Shown piece by piece: positions 1 through 9,219 of a stretch of DNA of 64,000 nucleotides. The stretch's first letter is position 1. Each line of letters opens with the position of its first letter. Position numbers and translations under genes: made by a program. Source of the DNA: Sphingopyxis sp. (lineage in GTDB: Bacteria; Pseudomonadota; Alphaproteobacteria; Sphingomonadales; Sphingomonadaceae); NCBI GenBank assembly GCA_013823985.1, contig PNNB01000036.1:52003-116002 (forward strand), written 5' to 3'. The notes beneath the pieces were generated by a model that saw only the letters and a program-made list of their open reading frames with translations, was not told where the DNA came from and did not search any database.

Positions 1-1
1 A

Positions 2-358
2 TTTCTAGCGCGATGCCGTGCGCTGCTCCGACGCTCGAAAGGAGGGGCGACCGACAGGATCGAGATGGGCGGATTCCTGTTCGACGGGATAGCAAAGACC
101 GTGAAGGTCGACGACACGCAAATTCTCCTGCCCAATCGCGAGTTCCGGTTGCTTGAGATATTGTTGCGAAGTCCGGGGCGTGTTCTCGACAAGGACCAGA
201 TCGCAGAACAACTTTTCGATTTCGATCATGAAACGGGACCGAACGCGATCGAAGTCTATGTCGCTCGGCTTCGCAAGAAACTGGCGGGCGGAATTACAAT
301 CAAAACGGTTCGGGGGCTAGGTTATGTGGTGGAGCCGGTTGCGGCCCCTGTGGCCTGA
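2..358 (+). CDS. Response regulator, OmpR/PhoB type, C-terminal part (cut by window start)
   Basis: The reading frame is open from base 2, so this is the tail of a longer gene; the ATG at 65 is an internal methionine. The first residues resemble the end of a receiver domain and linker. The remaining 95 or so residues form a winged-helix DNA-binding domain, with LLPNREFRLLEILLRSPG at its start and the typical NAIEVYVARLRKKL recognition-helix region and GLGYVVE hairpin at its end. It overlaps the following histidine kinase gene by 35 bases, so the two form a two-component system. The receiver aspartate lies outside the window. Output genes are probably the adjacent transport genes (inference). 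Confidence 0.9.
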   Translation, partial: FLARCRALLRRSKGGATDRIEMGGFLFDGIAKTVKVDDTQILLPNREFRLLEILLRSPGRVLDKDQIAEQLFDFDHETGPNAIEVYVARLRKKLAGGITIKTVRGLGYVVEPVAAPVA

Positions 359-1739
359 AGCCACATCGATCCGCGCACGGTTGCTCTGGCAGCTGGGAAT
401 TGTGTTCGTCTGCGGGATGGTCATATTATATTGGGCAGCGACGTCTTATGCTCGCTATGCCGCCGACAGTTCGTTCGACCGCGTATTGCTGGGCTCGGCA
501 GGTTCAATAGCCGAAACGCTTTCGATCACTGCAGACGGGGAAGTAAGGGCGGACATCCCATATGCAGCGCTGGATATGTTGTCAGCCGCGCCAGATGATC
601 GAGTGTTCTACCGCGTATTGGGTACCGATGGTGCCACGCTGACGGGCTATTCCGACCTACCTCTTGATCGCAACACCCGGCCTGTTTCCAACGCCATGGA
701 GCAAGTCAGGTTTTTCGACGCCACTTACATGGAGGAGCCGGTGCGTTTTGTAGTGATGGGTCGGCAAGTTCGGATTGGCCAGCAGTCAGGATGGATTTGG
801 GTACAGGTGGGCCAAACACGCGAAGCGCGACGGAATCTTGCACAAGAACTTACGATACGCGCTGTGCTTCCTATCCTCGCGCTCACCGTCATCGCGATCG
901 CTGTGGTCTGGATAAGTGTCGGCCGGGCCGTTCGCCCCATTGAGGCCATCGGTGAAGATCTTGCTGCGCGTAATTCTTCGGACCTCTCGCCGATCAACGC
1001 ACCTGTTCCGGCGGACATTGCGCCGCTTGTCGGGGCCGTCAATCAGTTCATGGCCCGTCTGGACAATAACATGGGGGTGCTGCGCACCTTCATCGCCACT
1101 GCCGCGCATCAGTTGCGCACGCCATTGACGGCGCTGTTGGTGCAAATCCGGTCGGCCGAGCTGGCGACAGGTAAGGACCGGGACGAGAGCGTGTCAGCGG
1201 CAAGCCAAAGCGCCAGCCGCCTGGCGCGGCTTGTCAATCAATTGCTCAGCGACGCAATGGTGACGCACCGGGCGGATGAGAAGCGTGTCGGGCCGTTCGA
1301 CCTTAAGAAAGTCATCGAGCAGTCACTACAAAATACGCTGTCCATTTCCAACGAAGCCGACGTCCGTTTTACCACGACCTTGCAAACCGCGCCTATGGTT
1401 GGTGACGAAGTGATGATTGCAGAAGCGATCAAGAACCTGATCCATAATGCCCTTACCCACGGCAGTAGTGGGGGCGATGGCGATGATGCAATCGCGCTTG
1501 CGTTGCGAGCCATAGACGACGGTCTCGAGCTATCTATCGCCGATACGGGTCCCGGGATTGGCAACGATATGTTGTCGACGGTTGGCGACCGGTTCCGGTC
1601 CGGCATGGAAAACAGGGGAGGAGCAGGCCTTGGCTTGGCGATCGTCAAGCAGGTAGCCGAAAGTCATGGCGGCTCGCTGCTGCTGGAAAATCGCCCAGAG
1701 CGTGGGTTGAATGTGATTTTATGGTTGCCTCAATCATGA
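324..1739 (+). CDS. Sensor histidine kinase, TctE-like
   Basis: A 471-residue inner-membrane kinase. A first membrane segment lies near residues 20-42, followed by a periplasmic 2CSK-like sensor region to about 170, a second membrane segment near 180-205 and a HAMP linker. The dimerisation/phosphoacceptor motif AAHQLRTPL places the phosphorylated histidine at residue 262. The catalytic domain shows the N box NLIHNALTHG, the G1 motif DTGPGIG and the G2 motif GAGLGLAIVKQ. It autophosphorylates and passes phosphate to the response regulator encoded just upstream and overlapping it. The next gene starts inside its stop codon (ATGA), so kinase and solute-binding protein are translationally coupled. 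TctE kinases usually sense tricarboxylates, in line with the citrate transporter downstream, but the ligand is not shown. Confidence 0.9.
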   Translation: MWWSRLRPLWPEATSIRARLLWQLGIVFVCGMVILYWAATSYARYAADSSFDRVLLGSAGSIAETLSITADGEVRADIPYAALDMLSAAPDDRVFYRVLGTDGATLTGYSDLPLDRNTRPVSNAMEQVRFFDATYMEEPVRFVVMGRQVRIGQQSGWIWVQVGQTREARRNLAQELTIRAVLPILALTVIAIAVVWISVGRAVRPIEAIGEDLAARNSSDLSPINAPVPADIAPLVGAVNQFMARLDNNMGVLRTFIATAAHQLRTPLTALLVQIRSAELATGKDRDESVSAASQSASRLARLVNQLLSDAMVTHRADEKRVGPFDLKKVIEQSLQNTLSISNEADVRFTTTLQTAPMVGDEVMIAEAIKNLIHNALTHGSSGGDGDDAIALALRAIDDGLELSIADTGPGIGNDMLSTVGDRFRSGMENRGGAGLGLAIVKQVAESHGGSLLLENRPERGLNVILWLPQS

Positions 1740-2815
1740 CCCGGCTTCTGCAACTCATGCTGCTACAGCTTTCTGCGATTTGGCTCGCTGCTTGCGCGCA
1801 GCAGCCTGAAAAAGCCTCGCACGGGCGAGATATCGGCGATGTAGTGACGATTTACAGCACCACTGACACGACGATATTCGAACCTGTTATTGCAGATTTC
1901 AAAAAGCTGCATCCCGATATCCGCCTGAACTATGTGGAGCTTGATGGCCAACCGCTGTTCGACCGGTTCCTCCGGGAATCGCGCGCTGGCAAACCCCAGG
2001 CGGACATTGTTTTGAGTTCGGCAATGGACCTGCAGGTAAAGCTGGTGAACGACGGCTATACGCAAAAGCATAGGTCGGTAAATGCCGATGCGCTGCCGAC
2101 CTGGGCAAAATGGCGCAGCGAGATTTTCGGGCTGACTTTCGAGCCTGTGGTCATGGTAGCAAACCCCGCGCTGTTCTCTGATCGGTCGCTGCCCAAGACG
2201 AGGCTAGACCTTGTTAAATCCCTGCGAGCCCGACCGGCCTTCTGGCGCGGCAGAATTGGAACTTATGACATCACCGCCAGCAGCGTCGGCTATCTCCTTG
2301 CCGGCCAGGATGCGCGCCAGAGCAATGAATATGGAGCTTTGATCGGGGCGATGGGAGAAGCCGATGCACGAACCTACCAGAATGTTTCGGCCCTGATAGA
2401 CGACATTGCCTCTGGCAAAGTCGCACTCGGCTACAATGTCCTCGGATCTTACGCGAAAAGACGAGTCGCGCAGGGAGCAAAGCTCCGGATCATTTATCCC
2501 GAAGACTATACGCTGGCGGTGGTGCGCGCTGCCTTCATCGCGAAAGACGCACCGAATTCCAAGGGTGCGCATATTTTCCTTGAATATCTGATGTCACTGC
2601 GCGGGCAGCGGATTTTGGCAACCAGAAGCGACCTGGCCGCTGTGCGCGAGGAAGTGAGCGGTCGTTACGCAAGGCTCGACATTAGTGGCGCAGCATTGGG
2701 CCCGTTGCGGCCTATTCCAATTGGCCCGGGGCTGATGACCTATCTCGACCAGCAAAAGCGCCAACGTTTCCTTGAGAATTGGCGAGCAGCACTCGATCAA
2801 CCTCGCCAGAAATAG
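1736..2815 (+). CDS. Solute-binding lipoprotein, family 1 (PgtC/iron-binding-like)
   Basis: I start the gene at the ATG of the ATGA overlap (1736) rather than at the start five codons upstream; this gives 359 residues. The N-terminus is a lipoprotein signal with lipobox LAAC. The mature part begins VVTIYSTTD and continues with the two-lobed bacterial extracellular solute-binding fold (FEPVIADFKKLHPDI, QADIVLSSAMDL). No ABC permease or ATPase follows, which argues against simple transport. In PgtABC-like systems such a protein works with the histidine kinase as ligand sensor. Here it is coupled to the kinase gene, so a co-sensor role is my inference. The ligand is unknown; a citrate, phosphate-ester or metal-chelate ligand would fit the neighbours. 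Confidence 0.8.
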   Translation: MTRLLQLMLLQLSAIWLAACAQQPEKASHGRDIGDVVTIYSTTDTTIFEPVIADFKKLHPDIRLNYVELDGQPLFDRFLRESRAGKPQADIVLSSAMDLQVKLVNDGYTQKHRSVNADALPTWAKWRSEIFGLTFEPVVMVANPALFSDRSLPKTRLDLVKSLRARPAFWRGRIGTYDITASSVGYLLAGQDARQSNEYGALIGAMGEADARTYQNVSALIDDIASGKVALGYNVLGSYAKRRVAQGAKLRIIYPEDYTLAVVRAAFIAKDAPNSKGAHIFLEYLMSLRGQRILATRSDLAAVREEVSGRYARLDISGAALGPLRPIPIGPGLMTYLDQQKRQRFLENWRAALDQPRQK

Positions 2816-2839
2816 CCAAGTGCAACCGGATGGTGTTGC

Positions 2840-2857
2840 ATGACAGCGTGGTGACAG
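2840..2857 (-). promoter_or_regulatory. Pho-box-like direct repeat
   Basis: Read on the minus strand there are two 7-mers, CTGTCAC and CTGTCAT, spaced exactly 11 bases start to start. This matches the PhoB recognition pattern CTGTCAT-N4-CTGTCAT. It lies between the solute-binding protein gene and the plus-strand citrate transporter gene, in reverse orientation relative to both, so its effect could be activating or repressing. It is one of two such sites in this segment. The match is direct; binding by PhoB is inferred. Confidence 0.5.
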
Positions 2858-2936
2858 TTTTCGCCGTTACTTCCCAGAAGGATATACAACTCACCCGGGT
2901 CGCGCAGGTCCGAGGCAGCCGACGACGGAGAGTTAT

Positions 2937-4319
2937 TTGTTAGCAATCGCCGGATTCTCGATGGTCGCGCTGTTCATGGCGCTTATCATGACCAAGCGGC
3001 TGACTCCGGTGGTGGCTCTGGTGCTTGTTCCGATCGCGACTGCGCTTTTGCTGGGCATATCGCTTGAACAAATTGGCGCAATGGCACTGGAAGGAATCAA
3101 GACCCTCGCGCCAACTGGCGTGATGCTGATGTTTGCAATCCTGTATTTCGGTGTGATGATCGATGCAGGTCTGTTCGACCCGGTGGTGCGCCGTATCGTT
3201 CGCATCGTCGACGGCGATCCCATGAAGGTTGTTGTCGGCACCGCTGGACTCGCCGCGTTCATCTCGCTCGATGGCGATGGTTCGACCACCTACATGATCA
3301 CCGTTGCAGCGATGCTGCCGCTGTACCAGCGCTTGGGGATGAATGCGCTGAACCTGACCTGCGTCACCATGCTGGCAAGCGGTGTGATGAACCTGACGCC
3401 TTGGGGAGGACCCTTAGCCCGGGCGGCAAGCGCGTTGCACGTCGAGCCAAGCGATGTCTTTGTGCCGATGCTCCCTTCGATGGCCGCCGGGCTGCTTGGC
3501 GTCTTTGCTATCGCTTACCATCTGGGCCAGAAAGAACGGCAACGGCTGAAATTCGTCCCCGGTAAAAGTTCTACGGCCGCGGTCATAGCGGCAGCCCAGA
3601 ACCAGAGTAACAGCTCAAAAAGCGGCATCGTTGACGATGGCCTGATGGAAGAAACCGCGCTGCTACCTGATCCGGATACTGCCCGCGCTTCGGCCCGTCC
3701 AAAGCTGCTGTGGGTGAATTTTTTGCTCACGCTCTGTTTGATGGCGGCGCTGATCGCACAGGCGGTACCTATGGCAGTTTTGTTCATTATCGGTTTTTCG
3801 GTTGCGCTGCTGATCAACTATCCGCGCATGGCCGACCAGCGCGAGCGGCTGGTTGCGCATGCGCCAAATGCTGTTGCAGTGGTGTCGATCATCTTCGCGG
3901 CCGGGATATTCACCGGCATATTGAACGGCACCGGGATGGTGACGGCGATGTCGAATTCGCTGGTTGCGACCATTCCCGATGCCCTTGGTCCCACAATGGC
4001 TCCTATCACGGCTGCAATCAGCCTCCCATTCACCTTTTTCATTTCCAACGACGCCTTTTACTTCGGCGTCCTCCCGATCCTGGCCGACGCCGGATCGCAG
4101 TTTGACGTAGCCAAGGTTGAGATGGCGCGTGCCTCTCTTGTTGGGCAACCTGTGCACTTGTTGAGCCCGCTGGTTCCCTCCACCTTCCTGCTGGTTGGAC
4201 TTGCAGGGGTGGAGATGGGCGACCATCAGCGTTTCACATTCAAATGGGCGGTGCTGATCTGCCTCATCCTCGGCGTTGTTGGTGCTGCTACCGGCGCGTT
4301 CAGCCTGGGGTATCTGTAG
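2937..4319 (+). CDS. Citrate transporter, CitMHS family
   Basis: A 460-residue polytopic inner-membrane protein starting at a TTG codon with a GGAG ribosome site seven to ten bases upstream. The N-terminal hydrophobic segments, the conserved region around SLDGDGSTTYMITVAAMLPLY, and the later TPWGGPLARAASAL and FISNDAFYFGVLPI motifs are typical of CitM/CitH proteins, which take up citrate complexed to a divalent metal in symport with protons. A hydrophilic loop near residues 200-250 is the usual central loop. It follows the two-component/solute-binding unit in the same direction, with a 120-base gap holding a Pho-box-like site, so it is the likely regulatory target. Confidence 0.9.
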   Translation: MLAIAGFSMVALFMALIMTKRLTPVVALVLVPIATALLLGISLEQIGAMALEGIKTLAPTGVMLMFAILYFGVMIDAGLFDPVVRRIVRIVDGDPMKVVVGTAGLAAFISLDGDGSTTYMITVAAMLPLYQRLGMNALNLTCVTMLASGVMNLTPWGGPLARAASALHVEPSDVFVPMLPSMAAGLLGVFAIAYHLGQKERQRLKFVPGKSSTAAVIAAAQNQSNSSKSGIVDDGLMEETALLPDPDTARASARPKLLWVNFLLTLCLMAALIAQAVPMAVLFIIGFSVALLINYPRMADQRERLVAHAPNAVAVVSIIFAAGIFTGILNGTGMVTAMSNSLVATIPDALGPTMAPITAAISLPFTFFISNDAFYFGVLPILADAGSQFDVAKVEMARASLVGQPVHLLSPLVPSTFLLVGLAGVEMGDHQRFTFKWAVLICLILGVVGAATGAFSLGYL

Positions 4320-4666
4320 CTTTAACGACCGTATAGATTTGCCGTAGCGATTGCCCGGTCCGGCTCAGGTTCGCGGATGGCCACTCAATCCTAATGGCAC
4401 CATTTTCCTTCCTCAATCCGACGGTTCATGCTGCCAATAGGGCGGAATGCCTGCTCCCGTTCCAAAGGCGAAGAAGGCGTATGAGTTAATCCAACCCTGA
4501 ACGACGCCACCGCACTGGTTGTCTGCTCCGAAACGGGGCGGTGATGGGGTAACGTTATATTTTATAGGGCGTGGTTGGAAACCCCATGCCCTCAAAGCAA
4601 AAGGGCGACATCGCGATCTTCGCGACGTCGCCCGACTTGCTCCCAAGCCTTAGGAGCTGGTGCGCG
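4320..4666. other. Intergenic stretch between convergent citrate transporter and TonB receptor genes
   Basis: No gene is supported here; the small open frames lack family features and ribosome sites. The only clear structure is the terminator hairpin near its right end, described separately. Confidence 0.6.
4599..4633 (-). terminator. Rho-independent terminator of the TonB receptor gene
   Basis: An inverted repeat with 14-base arms (4603-4616 and 4620-4633, one mismatch) around a 3-base loop is followed on the minus strand by TTTT. It lies about 35 bases after the stop codon of the minus-strand receptor gene ending at 4667. Confidence 0.75.
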
Positions 4667-7216
4667 TTACTTGAAGGTCACGCGCAGCCCGATGGCATAG
4701 GTCGCGCCATAACGCTCATAGGCATTCATCTCACCGGGCCGCGAGAAGGTGGCCACGAACGGGCGATCGTTGATGTTGGAAGCCTCGGCATAGATTTCAT
4801 ACCGTTCGGCAAAGGTGTAGCTCGCGCTCAGGTCGATTTGCTTGTGCCCCTGCACAAAGCGGTCATCGTAGCCAAGGTTGTTGATGATATCGAGATATTT
4901 GGACCGATAGGAAAGCGCGCCACGCAAGCTGAGCCCGTCTTTCTCATAACCGACCGCGATATTGGCGATATGGCGGGAAAGCTTGGGTAGAGCGATACGC
5001 CGACCGGTACCGTCGCGCACCTTGCCGTTGATATTTGCATAGTTCGCCGAAACGAGCAGCCCATCGAGCGGGCTTGGCAGCATGTCGAACGTCTGCTGGA
5101 TGTTGAATTCGAACCCGGTAATTTTAGCAGCCCCGCCATTTTCCGGCCGGATCGCCGAGCTGAAGGCGGTAAAGCCGGGCTCACCCGCAACATCACGAAA
5201 AACGATATAGTTGCTCACCTTTTTGTGGAAGAATCCGGCGGAAATGACATTGGACGAGCTTGGATAATATTCGGCGATCAGGTCGAAATTCCATGAACGA
5301 TAGGGATCAAGCTCGGGATTGCCGATGGATGCCTCATCATCATCGACGGCGAAGCGAATTCCCGACGCATCGGGAAGCGGTCGTGAGATTGATCGGGATA
5401 TCGCGCCGCGCAGAACAAACTTGTCCATCGGCTCAAGTTTCACGCCCAGGCTAGGCAGCCAATCTGTGTAGCGTTTTGAAGCAGATATCGGCGTGATACT
5501 GACAGCCGGCACAGTTTCGACACGAAAGCCGGAGGTATCGAACTTCGTGTGCTCAACCCGGACGCCGCCAGTGATGGTGGCGATACCAGTTTCAACCTGC
5601 CCCATGACATATCCGGCAAATACATCCTCCGACGACTTGTAATCGCCCCCGCTTGAATCGAGCGGGTTGACGACGAAAGATGCGCGGCGCTGATCGACAA
5701 AGGTGCGAACCGCGCGTGGATCGACCGCTGGGCCGAAATTGGAGAGCGAGTAATCTACGCTGCCCAGAAAACTGCTCATCAAAGTTCCCGCCGGGATCGC
5801 GCCCCCCAGAAGTTCGCTCTGGTTCAAATCATCTGTCCGGTCGCGCAGGCGCACCCGGGCACCAGTCTTCAGATAGCCCGATGCCAGATCATATTTGAAA
5901 TCGATCCGGCCGCTCCATTCCTTGTCTCGAACCGTGTTGTCCGAAAGGTCGATCTGGGTCAGTGGGAACAAGGTTGGGTCCGTAATTGCCGCTTGCGATG
6001 CAGCATTGGTTCCGCGGACCTGCAATATGCGTGGATTGGAATAGTCAATTTCAAACCCGAAGCCTGGAACGAGAGCAGGCCGGAATTCGCGACGGAATGT
6101 GGCATCGATACGATTGAGCTCGTCTTCCTCCGCGCTCGAATAGCCGCCGACAATATTGAGCGTCCAGTTATCACCATCGATTTCCGCCCCTGTCTGCAGC
6201 GCGAATATGCGTTGCTTCTGGGTGCGATCCTTTACGTCGCGGTCGATCCGAACACGGTCCGCAAAAAGTGCCGACGTCGCAGTTGTCGAGGCGGGAGCAA
6301 CGCGGGTCAGATATTCGTTGCGGTTGCGATATTCGAGATCATTATAGTCGCTGTATAGGCTGCGTATGAAGAGCCTTGCATTGTCGCTGGGTTTGAAATC
6401 CAGGTTCAGCGCACCGCCAATACGGCGGCGGGAAATCACATATTCGCGCTGTTCGGGCTCGATCGGATAGCGCGAATTGGTCGCCGCCGCCCAACCGACA
6501 TCGACTTCGTTGTTTTCGCTACCGAAACTGCGATCAAAATAGCTGATCGCGGCGGCGATACCGAAACGATCTCCGCCGAAACGGGTCGATCCGGCAGCGG
6601 AAAATCGAAGGCTCCACTTACCCTGCAGTTCATTGTAGCTGCCTTCGCCGCGCGCCGTAAACCAACCGTCAGCACGGTTGAAAGCACTGGCAGTTTCGAT
6701 TTCAACGACACCGCCTACGGCATCGCCATCGAGATCAGGGCGGAAGGTCTTGTGAACGACCAGGCTTGAAAGCAATTCCGACGGGATCGTATCGAGTGCA
6801 ACCGAACGGCCACCTTCGCGCTGCGGCGAAGGTACCGAAAGCCCGTTGATCGTCGTCGCATTCAAATTCGCATCTAGACCGCGCAGAACGATAAAGCGTC
6901 CTTCACCCTGATCGTTCTCAACAGAAATGCCGGGCAGGCGCCTGGTTGCCTCGGCGACATTCTGGTCGGGCAACGCGCCCACATCGTCAGCAGACAGCGC
7001 CGATACGATAAAGTCTGAATCGCGCTGCCTGTTCACCGCATCTTCCAAAGAGCGGCGTTGACCGCTCACCACGATTTCATCGGCTTCTTCCGGTTCGCCT
7101 TGTGCGGCGGCATCCTGAGCCCAAGCTGCGCTGGAAAACGGGATAACGGCAAAGGTTGCCGCCGTCGCTGCCGAACACAGCAAACGAACGACGGACGAAG
7201 TTGAAAACTGGCTCAT
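4667..7216 (-). CDS. TonB-dependent outer-membrane receptor
   Basis: An 849-residue receptor. A Sec signal peptide ends near AWAQ (about residue 34). The TonB box DEIVVSGQR begins at residue 46. A plug domain follows (LPDQNVAEATRRLPGIS, GEGRFIVLRGLDANLNAT), then a beta-barrel ending in an aromatic/basic residue pair. The plug motifs resemble the CirA/FyuA-like sphingomonad receptors. It imports an unknown ligand across the outer membrane with TonB energy. It is divergent from a PhoD-like phosphatase gene, and the shared 245-base intergenic region holds a Pho-box-like repeat. A phosphate-containing ligand, for example a phosphoester or metal-phosphate compound, is therefore a reasonable inference, not proven. 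Confidence 0.9.
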   Translation of the reverse strand: MSQFSTSSVVRLLCSAATAATFAVIPFSSAAWAQDAAAQGEPEEADEIVVSGQRRSLEDAVNRQRDSDFIVSALSADDVGALPDQNVAEATRRLPGISVENDQGEGRFIVLRGLDANLNATTINGLSVPSPQREGGRSVALDTIPSELLSSLVVHKTFRPDLDGDAVGGVVEIETASAFNRADGWFTARGEGSYNELQGKWSLRFSAAGSTRFGGDRFGIAAAISYFDRSFGSENNEVDVGWAAATNSRYPIEPEQREYVISRRRIGGALNLDFKPSDNARLFIRSLYSDYNDLEYRNRNEYLTRVAPASTTATSALFADRVRIDRDVKDRTQKQRIFALQTGAEIDGDNWTLNIVGGYSSAEEDELNRIDATFRREFRPALVPGFGFEIDYSNPRILQVRGTNAASQAAITDPTLFPLTQIDLSDNTVRDKEWSGRIDFKYDLASGYLKTGARVRLRDRTDDLNQSELLGGAIPAGTLMSSFLGSVDYSLSNFGPAVDPRAVRTFVDQRRASFVVNPLDSSGGDYKSSEDVFAGYVMGQVETGIATITGGVRVEHTKFDTSGFRVETVPAVSITPISASKRYTDWLPSLGVKLEPMDKFVLRGAISRSISRPLPDASGIRFAVDDDEASIGNPELDPYRSWNFDLIAEYYPSSSNVISAGFFHKKVSNYIVFRDVAGEPGFTAFSSAIRPENGGAAKITGFEFNIQQTFDMLPSPLDGLLVSANYANINGKVRDGTGRRIALPKLSRHIANIAVGYEKDGLSLRGALSYRSKYLDIINNLGYDDRFVQGHKQIDLSASYTFAERYEIYAEASNINDRPFVATFSRPGEMNAYERYGATYAIGLRVTFK

Positions 7217-7335
7217 AGCACCTCCCCAAATTTTTCTTCACGCGCGGCCGGTTTCCAACCGGATTCCCGGAACGCGCTTCTACCAACAAAAGGGTCTTCG
7301 CCCTTCTTTATGCAAATTTCATTTAGCGCGGCTTC

Positions 7336-7353
7336 CTGTCACCAGCCTTTCAC
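7336..7353 (+). promoter_or_regulatory. Pho-box-like direct repeat in a divergent promoter region
   Basis: Two 7-mers, CTGTCAC and CTTTCAC, are spaced 11 bases start to start, as in PhoB binding sites. A possible -10 element TATAGT follows at 7374-7379. The repeat sits 109 bases upstream of the phosphatase start and points toward it, with the divergent TonB receptor on the other side. Phosphate-starvation control of both genes is the inference. Confidence 0.5.
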
Positions 7354-7461
7354 AATCACGAGCGGGGTGATGTTATAGTGCGACAGCTATTTGACAGAAA
7401 ACATGGCTATCGTGTCGCTGTGGCTCAAAGCGATAAGAAGCCAATGCATTGAGGAAACATC

Positions 7462-8901
7462 ATGTATTTTTTGAACCGCCGCGCATTTGCAAGCATTGTG
7501 GCCAGCGCTGTTGCATGGCCGCCCTTTGCCGCGCTTGCCAAGCCAAGCACGACCGGCACTTACCGCTTGATGCACGGACCAATGCTCGGCGCGCCCGGAC
7601 CCAATGAAATGACAATCTGGCTGCGGGCAAGCGCCCCGGTTCCGGTCACTATTGAATATGGAACCGATCCCGAACTGCGCAATGCTAGCCGTTCCGTGCC
7701 TGTACTTCCGCGAGCACAGAATGAGTTTGTGGTAAAGCCGCGCTTGGGCGGCCTGCTGCCCGGCACACGATATTACTACAGGGTCTTGCTGGCTGGCGCG
7801 CCCGATCGCTATCTGGAACCGCGCTCACCCTTTAGTTTTACAACCGCACCCGAGTCTGGCGCCAAGGGCAAATACCGCATCGCATTTGGTAGCTGCGCGC
7901 GTATTCAACAACATTCTGAGCAGCCGATCTGGAACGCGGTTGAGCGTTGGTCGCCCGACCTATTCCTCTGGCTAGGGGACAATGTCTATATCGATACGCT
8001 CGAACCGTCGATCATGGCCGACATGTATAAGTGGCAGCGCAGCGTGCCGGAGCTCCAGCCGCTGATCCGCTCGGTGCCGCAACTCGCCATCTGGGACGAT
8101 CATGACTATGCTTTGAACGACAGCGACCGCACCAACCCGGTTAAGGTCGAGGCGCTCGATGCCTTCTCCCGCTATTGGGCGAACCCTTCCTATGGCCTGC
8201 CAGATGCGCCCGGCGTGTTCTTCAAACAGTCATATGGCGATGTCGACATCTTCATGCTCGACGGCCGCTGGAATCGCGACCCGGTGGACCAGTCGGATGG
8301 ACCTACGAAGTCGCTGCTTGGACCGGCACAGCTGGGATGGCTGAGGGACGCGCTTAAAACCAGCCGAGCGACCTTCAAGCTGATTGCGAACGGAAGCAGC
8401 TGGACAACAGCCAAAGGGCCAAATGGGGACGCCTGGTCGGCTTATCTCCACGAACGCAATGGACTGTTCGATTTTATTGCCAGCGAACGAATTGAAGGTG
8501 TGATCTTACTATCCGGCGATGCGCATGTGGGCGAACTCAACGCAATTCCGTGGTCGGAACGAAACGGCTATGATTTGTACGAACTGGTATCCTCACCGCT
8601 GGCGCAAGACAGCCGGACCGACTGGCTCGACTATCGCCCAGAGCGGCGCATCCGCCAAGTCTTCGTTGGCGGTAACAATTTCGGCGCGATTGAGTTCGAC
8701 ACGACAAGAAGCCCGGCGACGATTTCTCTCAATTTGGTCGGAGCCCGCAGCAATCGCATTTGGGCGTCGTTGGAACTGAACAGCGATGATCTCCGGCCTG
8801 GCGTGCGGTCATGGGACAAAAAAATCGACGCGCTGTCGCGCCAAAGGTTGGAAGCCCAGCATGATAGCAGCGACTATTACGCTCCTAATAACAATCTCTA
8901 G
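7462..8901 (+). CDS. Alkaline phosphatase D (PhoD) family phosphodiesterase/phosphatase
   Basis: A 479-residue exported protein. The N-terminal RRAFASIVASAVAWPPFAALA stretch resembles a twin-arginine-type or Sec signal. An N-terminal beta-rich PhoD_N domain spans roughly residues 30-130. The metallophosphatase domain then shows FGSCAR, LWLGDNVYID, WDDHDY and LLSGDAHVGEL, which carry the metal and active-site residues of Fe/Ca PhoD enzymes. PhoD enzymes release phosphate from mono- and diesters in the periplasm or outside the cell. The divergent TonB receptor and the Pho-box-like repeat upstream support a role in phosphate scavenging. Confidence 0.9.
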   Translation: MYFLNRRAFASIVASAVAWPPFAALAKPSTTGTYRLMHGPMLGAPGPNEMTIWLRASAPVPVTIEYGTDPELRNASRSVPVLPRAQNEFVVKPRLGGLLPGTRYYYRVLLAGAPDRYLEPRSPFSFTTAPESGAKGKYRIAFGSCARIQQHSEQPIWNAVERWSPDLFLWLGDNVYIDTLEPSIMADMYKWQRSVPELQPLIRSVPQLAIWDDHDYALNDSDRTNPVKVEALDAFSRYWANPSYGLPDAPGVFFKQSYGDVDIFMLDGRWNRDPVDQSDGPTKSLLGPAQLGWLRDALKTSRATFKLIANGSSWTTAKGPNGDAWSAYLHERNGLFDFIASERIEGVILLSGDAHVGELNAIPWSERNGYDLYELVSSPLAQDSRTDWLDYRPERRIRQVFVGGNNFGAIEFDTTRSPATISLNLVGARSNRIWASLELNSDDLRPGVRSWDKKIDALSRQRLEAQHDSSDYYAPNNNL

Positions 8902-8919
8902 TAGCTTGAGCGCAATAGA

Positions 8920-9219
8920 ATGAACTCTCTTCGCGCCCGCTTTCCAAAAGCACCCGAAGAAATTTCAGTCGCAACAGCGACGTTCCGAGAAAACTACGAG
9001 TTGGCCACCTTGGCTATAGACGAACTCGAAAATGGCTTCGACTTTATAAGAGGTCCGCTGGCCAATTTCCAAGCTGCTGCCGACGCTCATGCTCGGCATG
9101 TCGCGCAGTCGACATCGCGTCTCCGAAAAGTTCAAACGCGTCCAAACCGAAAGGTTGCTCTGACGACGGGTTCCCGCCTACTGGCATCAGAGCTGCTTAG
9201 AATATTCAATGACGATTGA
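8920..9219 (+). CDS. Hypothetical 99-residue protein
   Basis: An open frame with an ATG start that overlaps the next gene (LysR) by 11 bases. No family is recognised. The sequence is mainly helical, with an acidic middle and a basic C-terminal third. It could be a real small gene coupled to lysR1, or a remnant at the edge of the older conjugative element. No counterpart precedes the second lysR copy at 29125, which lowers confidence. Confidence 0.3.
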   Translation: MNSLRARFPKAPEEISVATATFRENYELATLAIDELENGFDFIRGPLANFQAAADAHARHVAQSTSRLRKVQTRPNRKVALTTGSRLLASELLRIFNDD

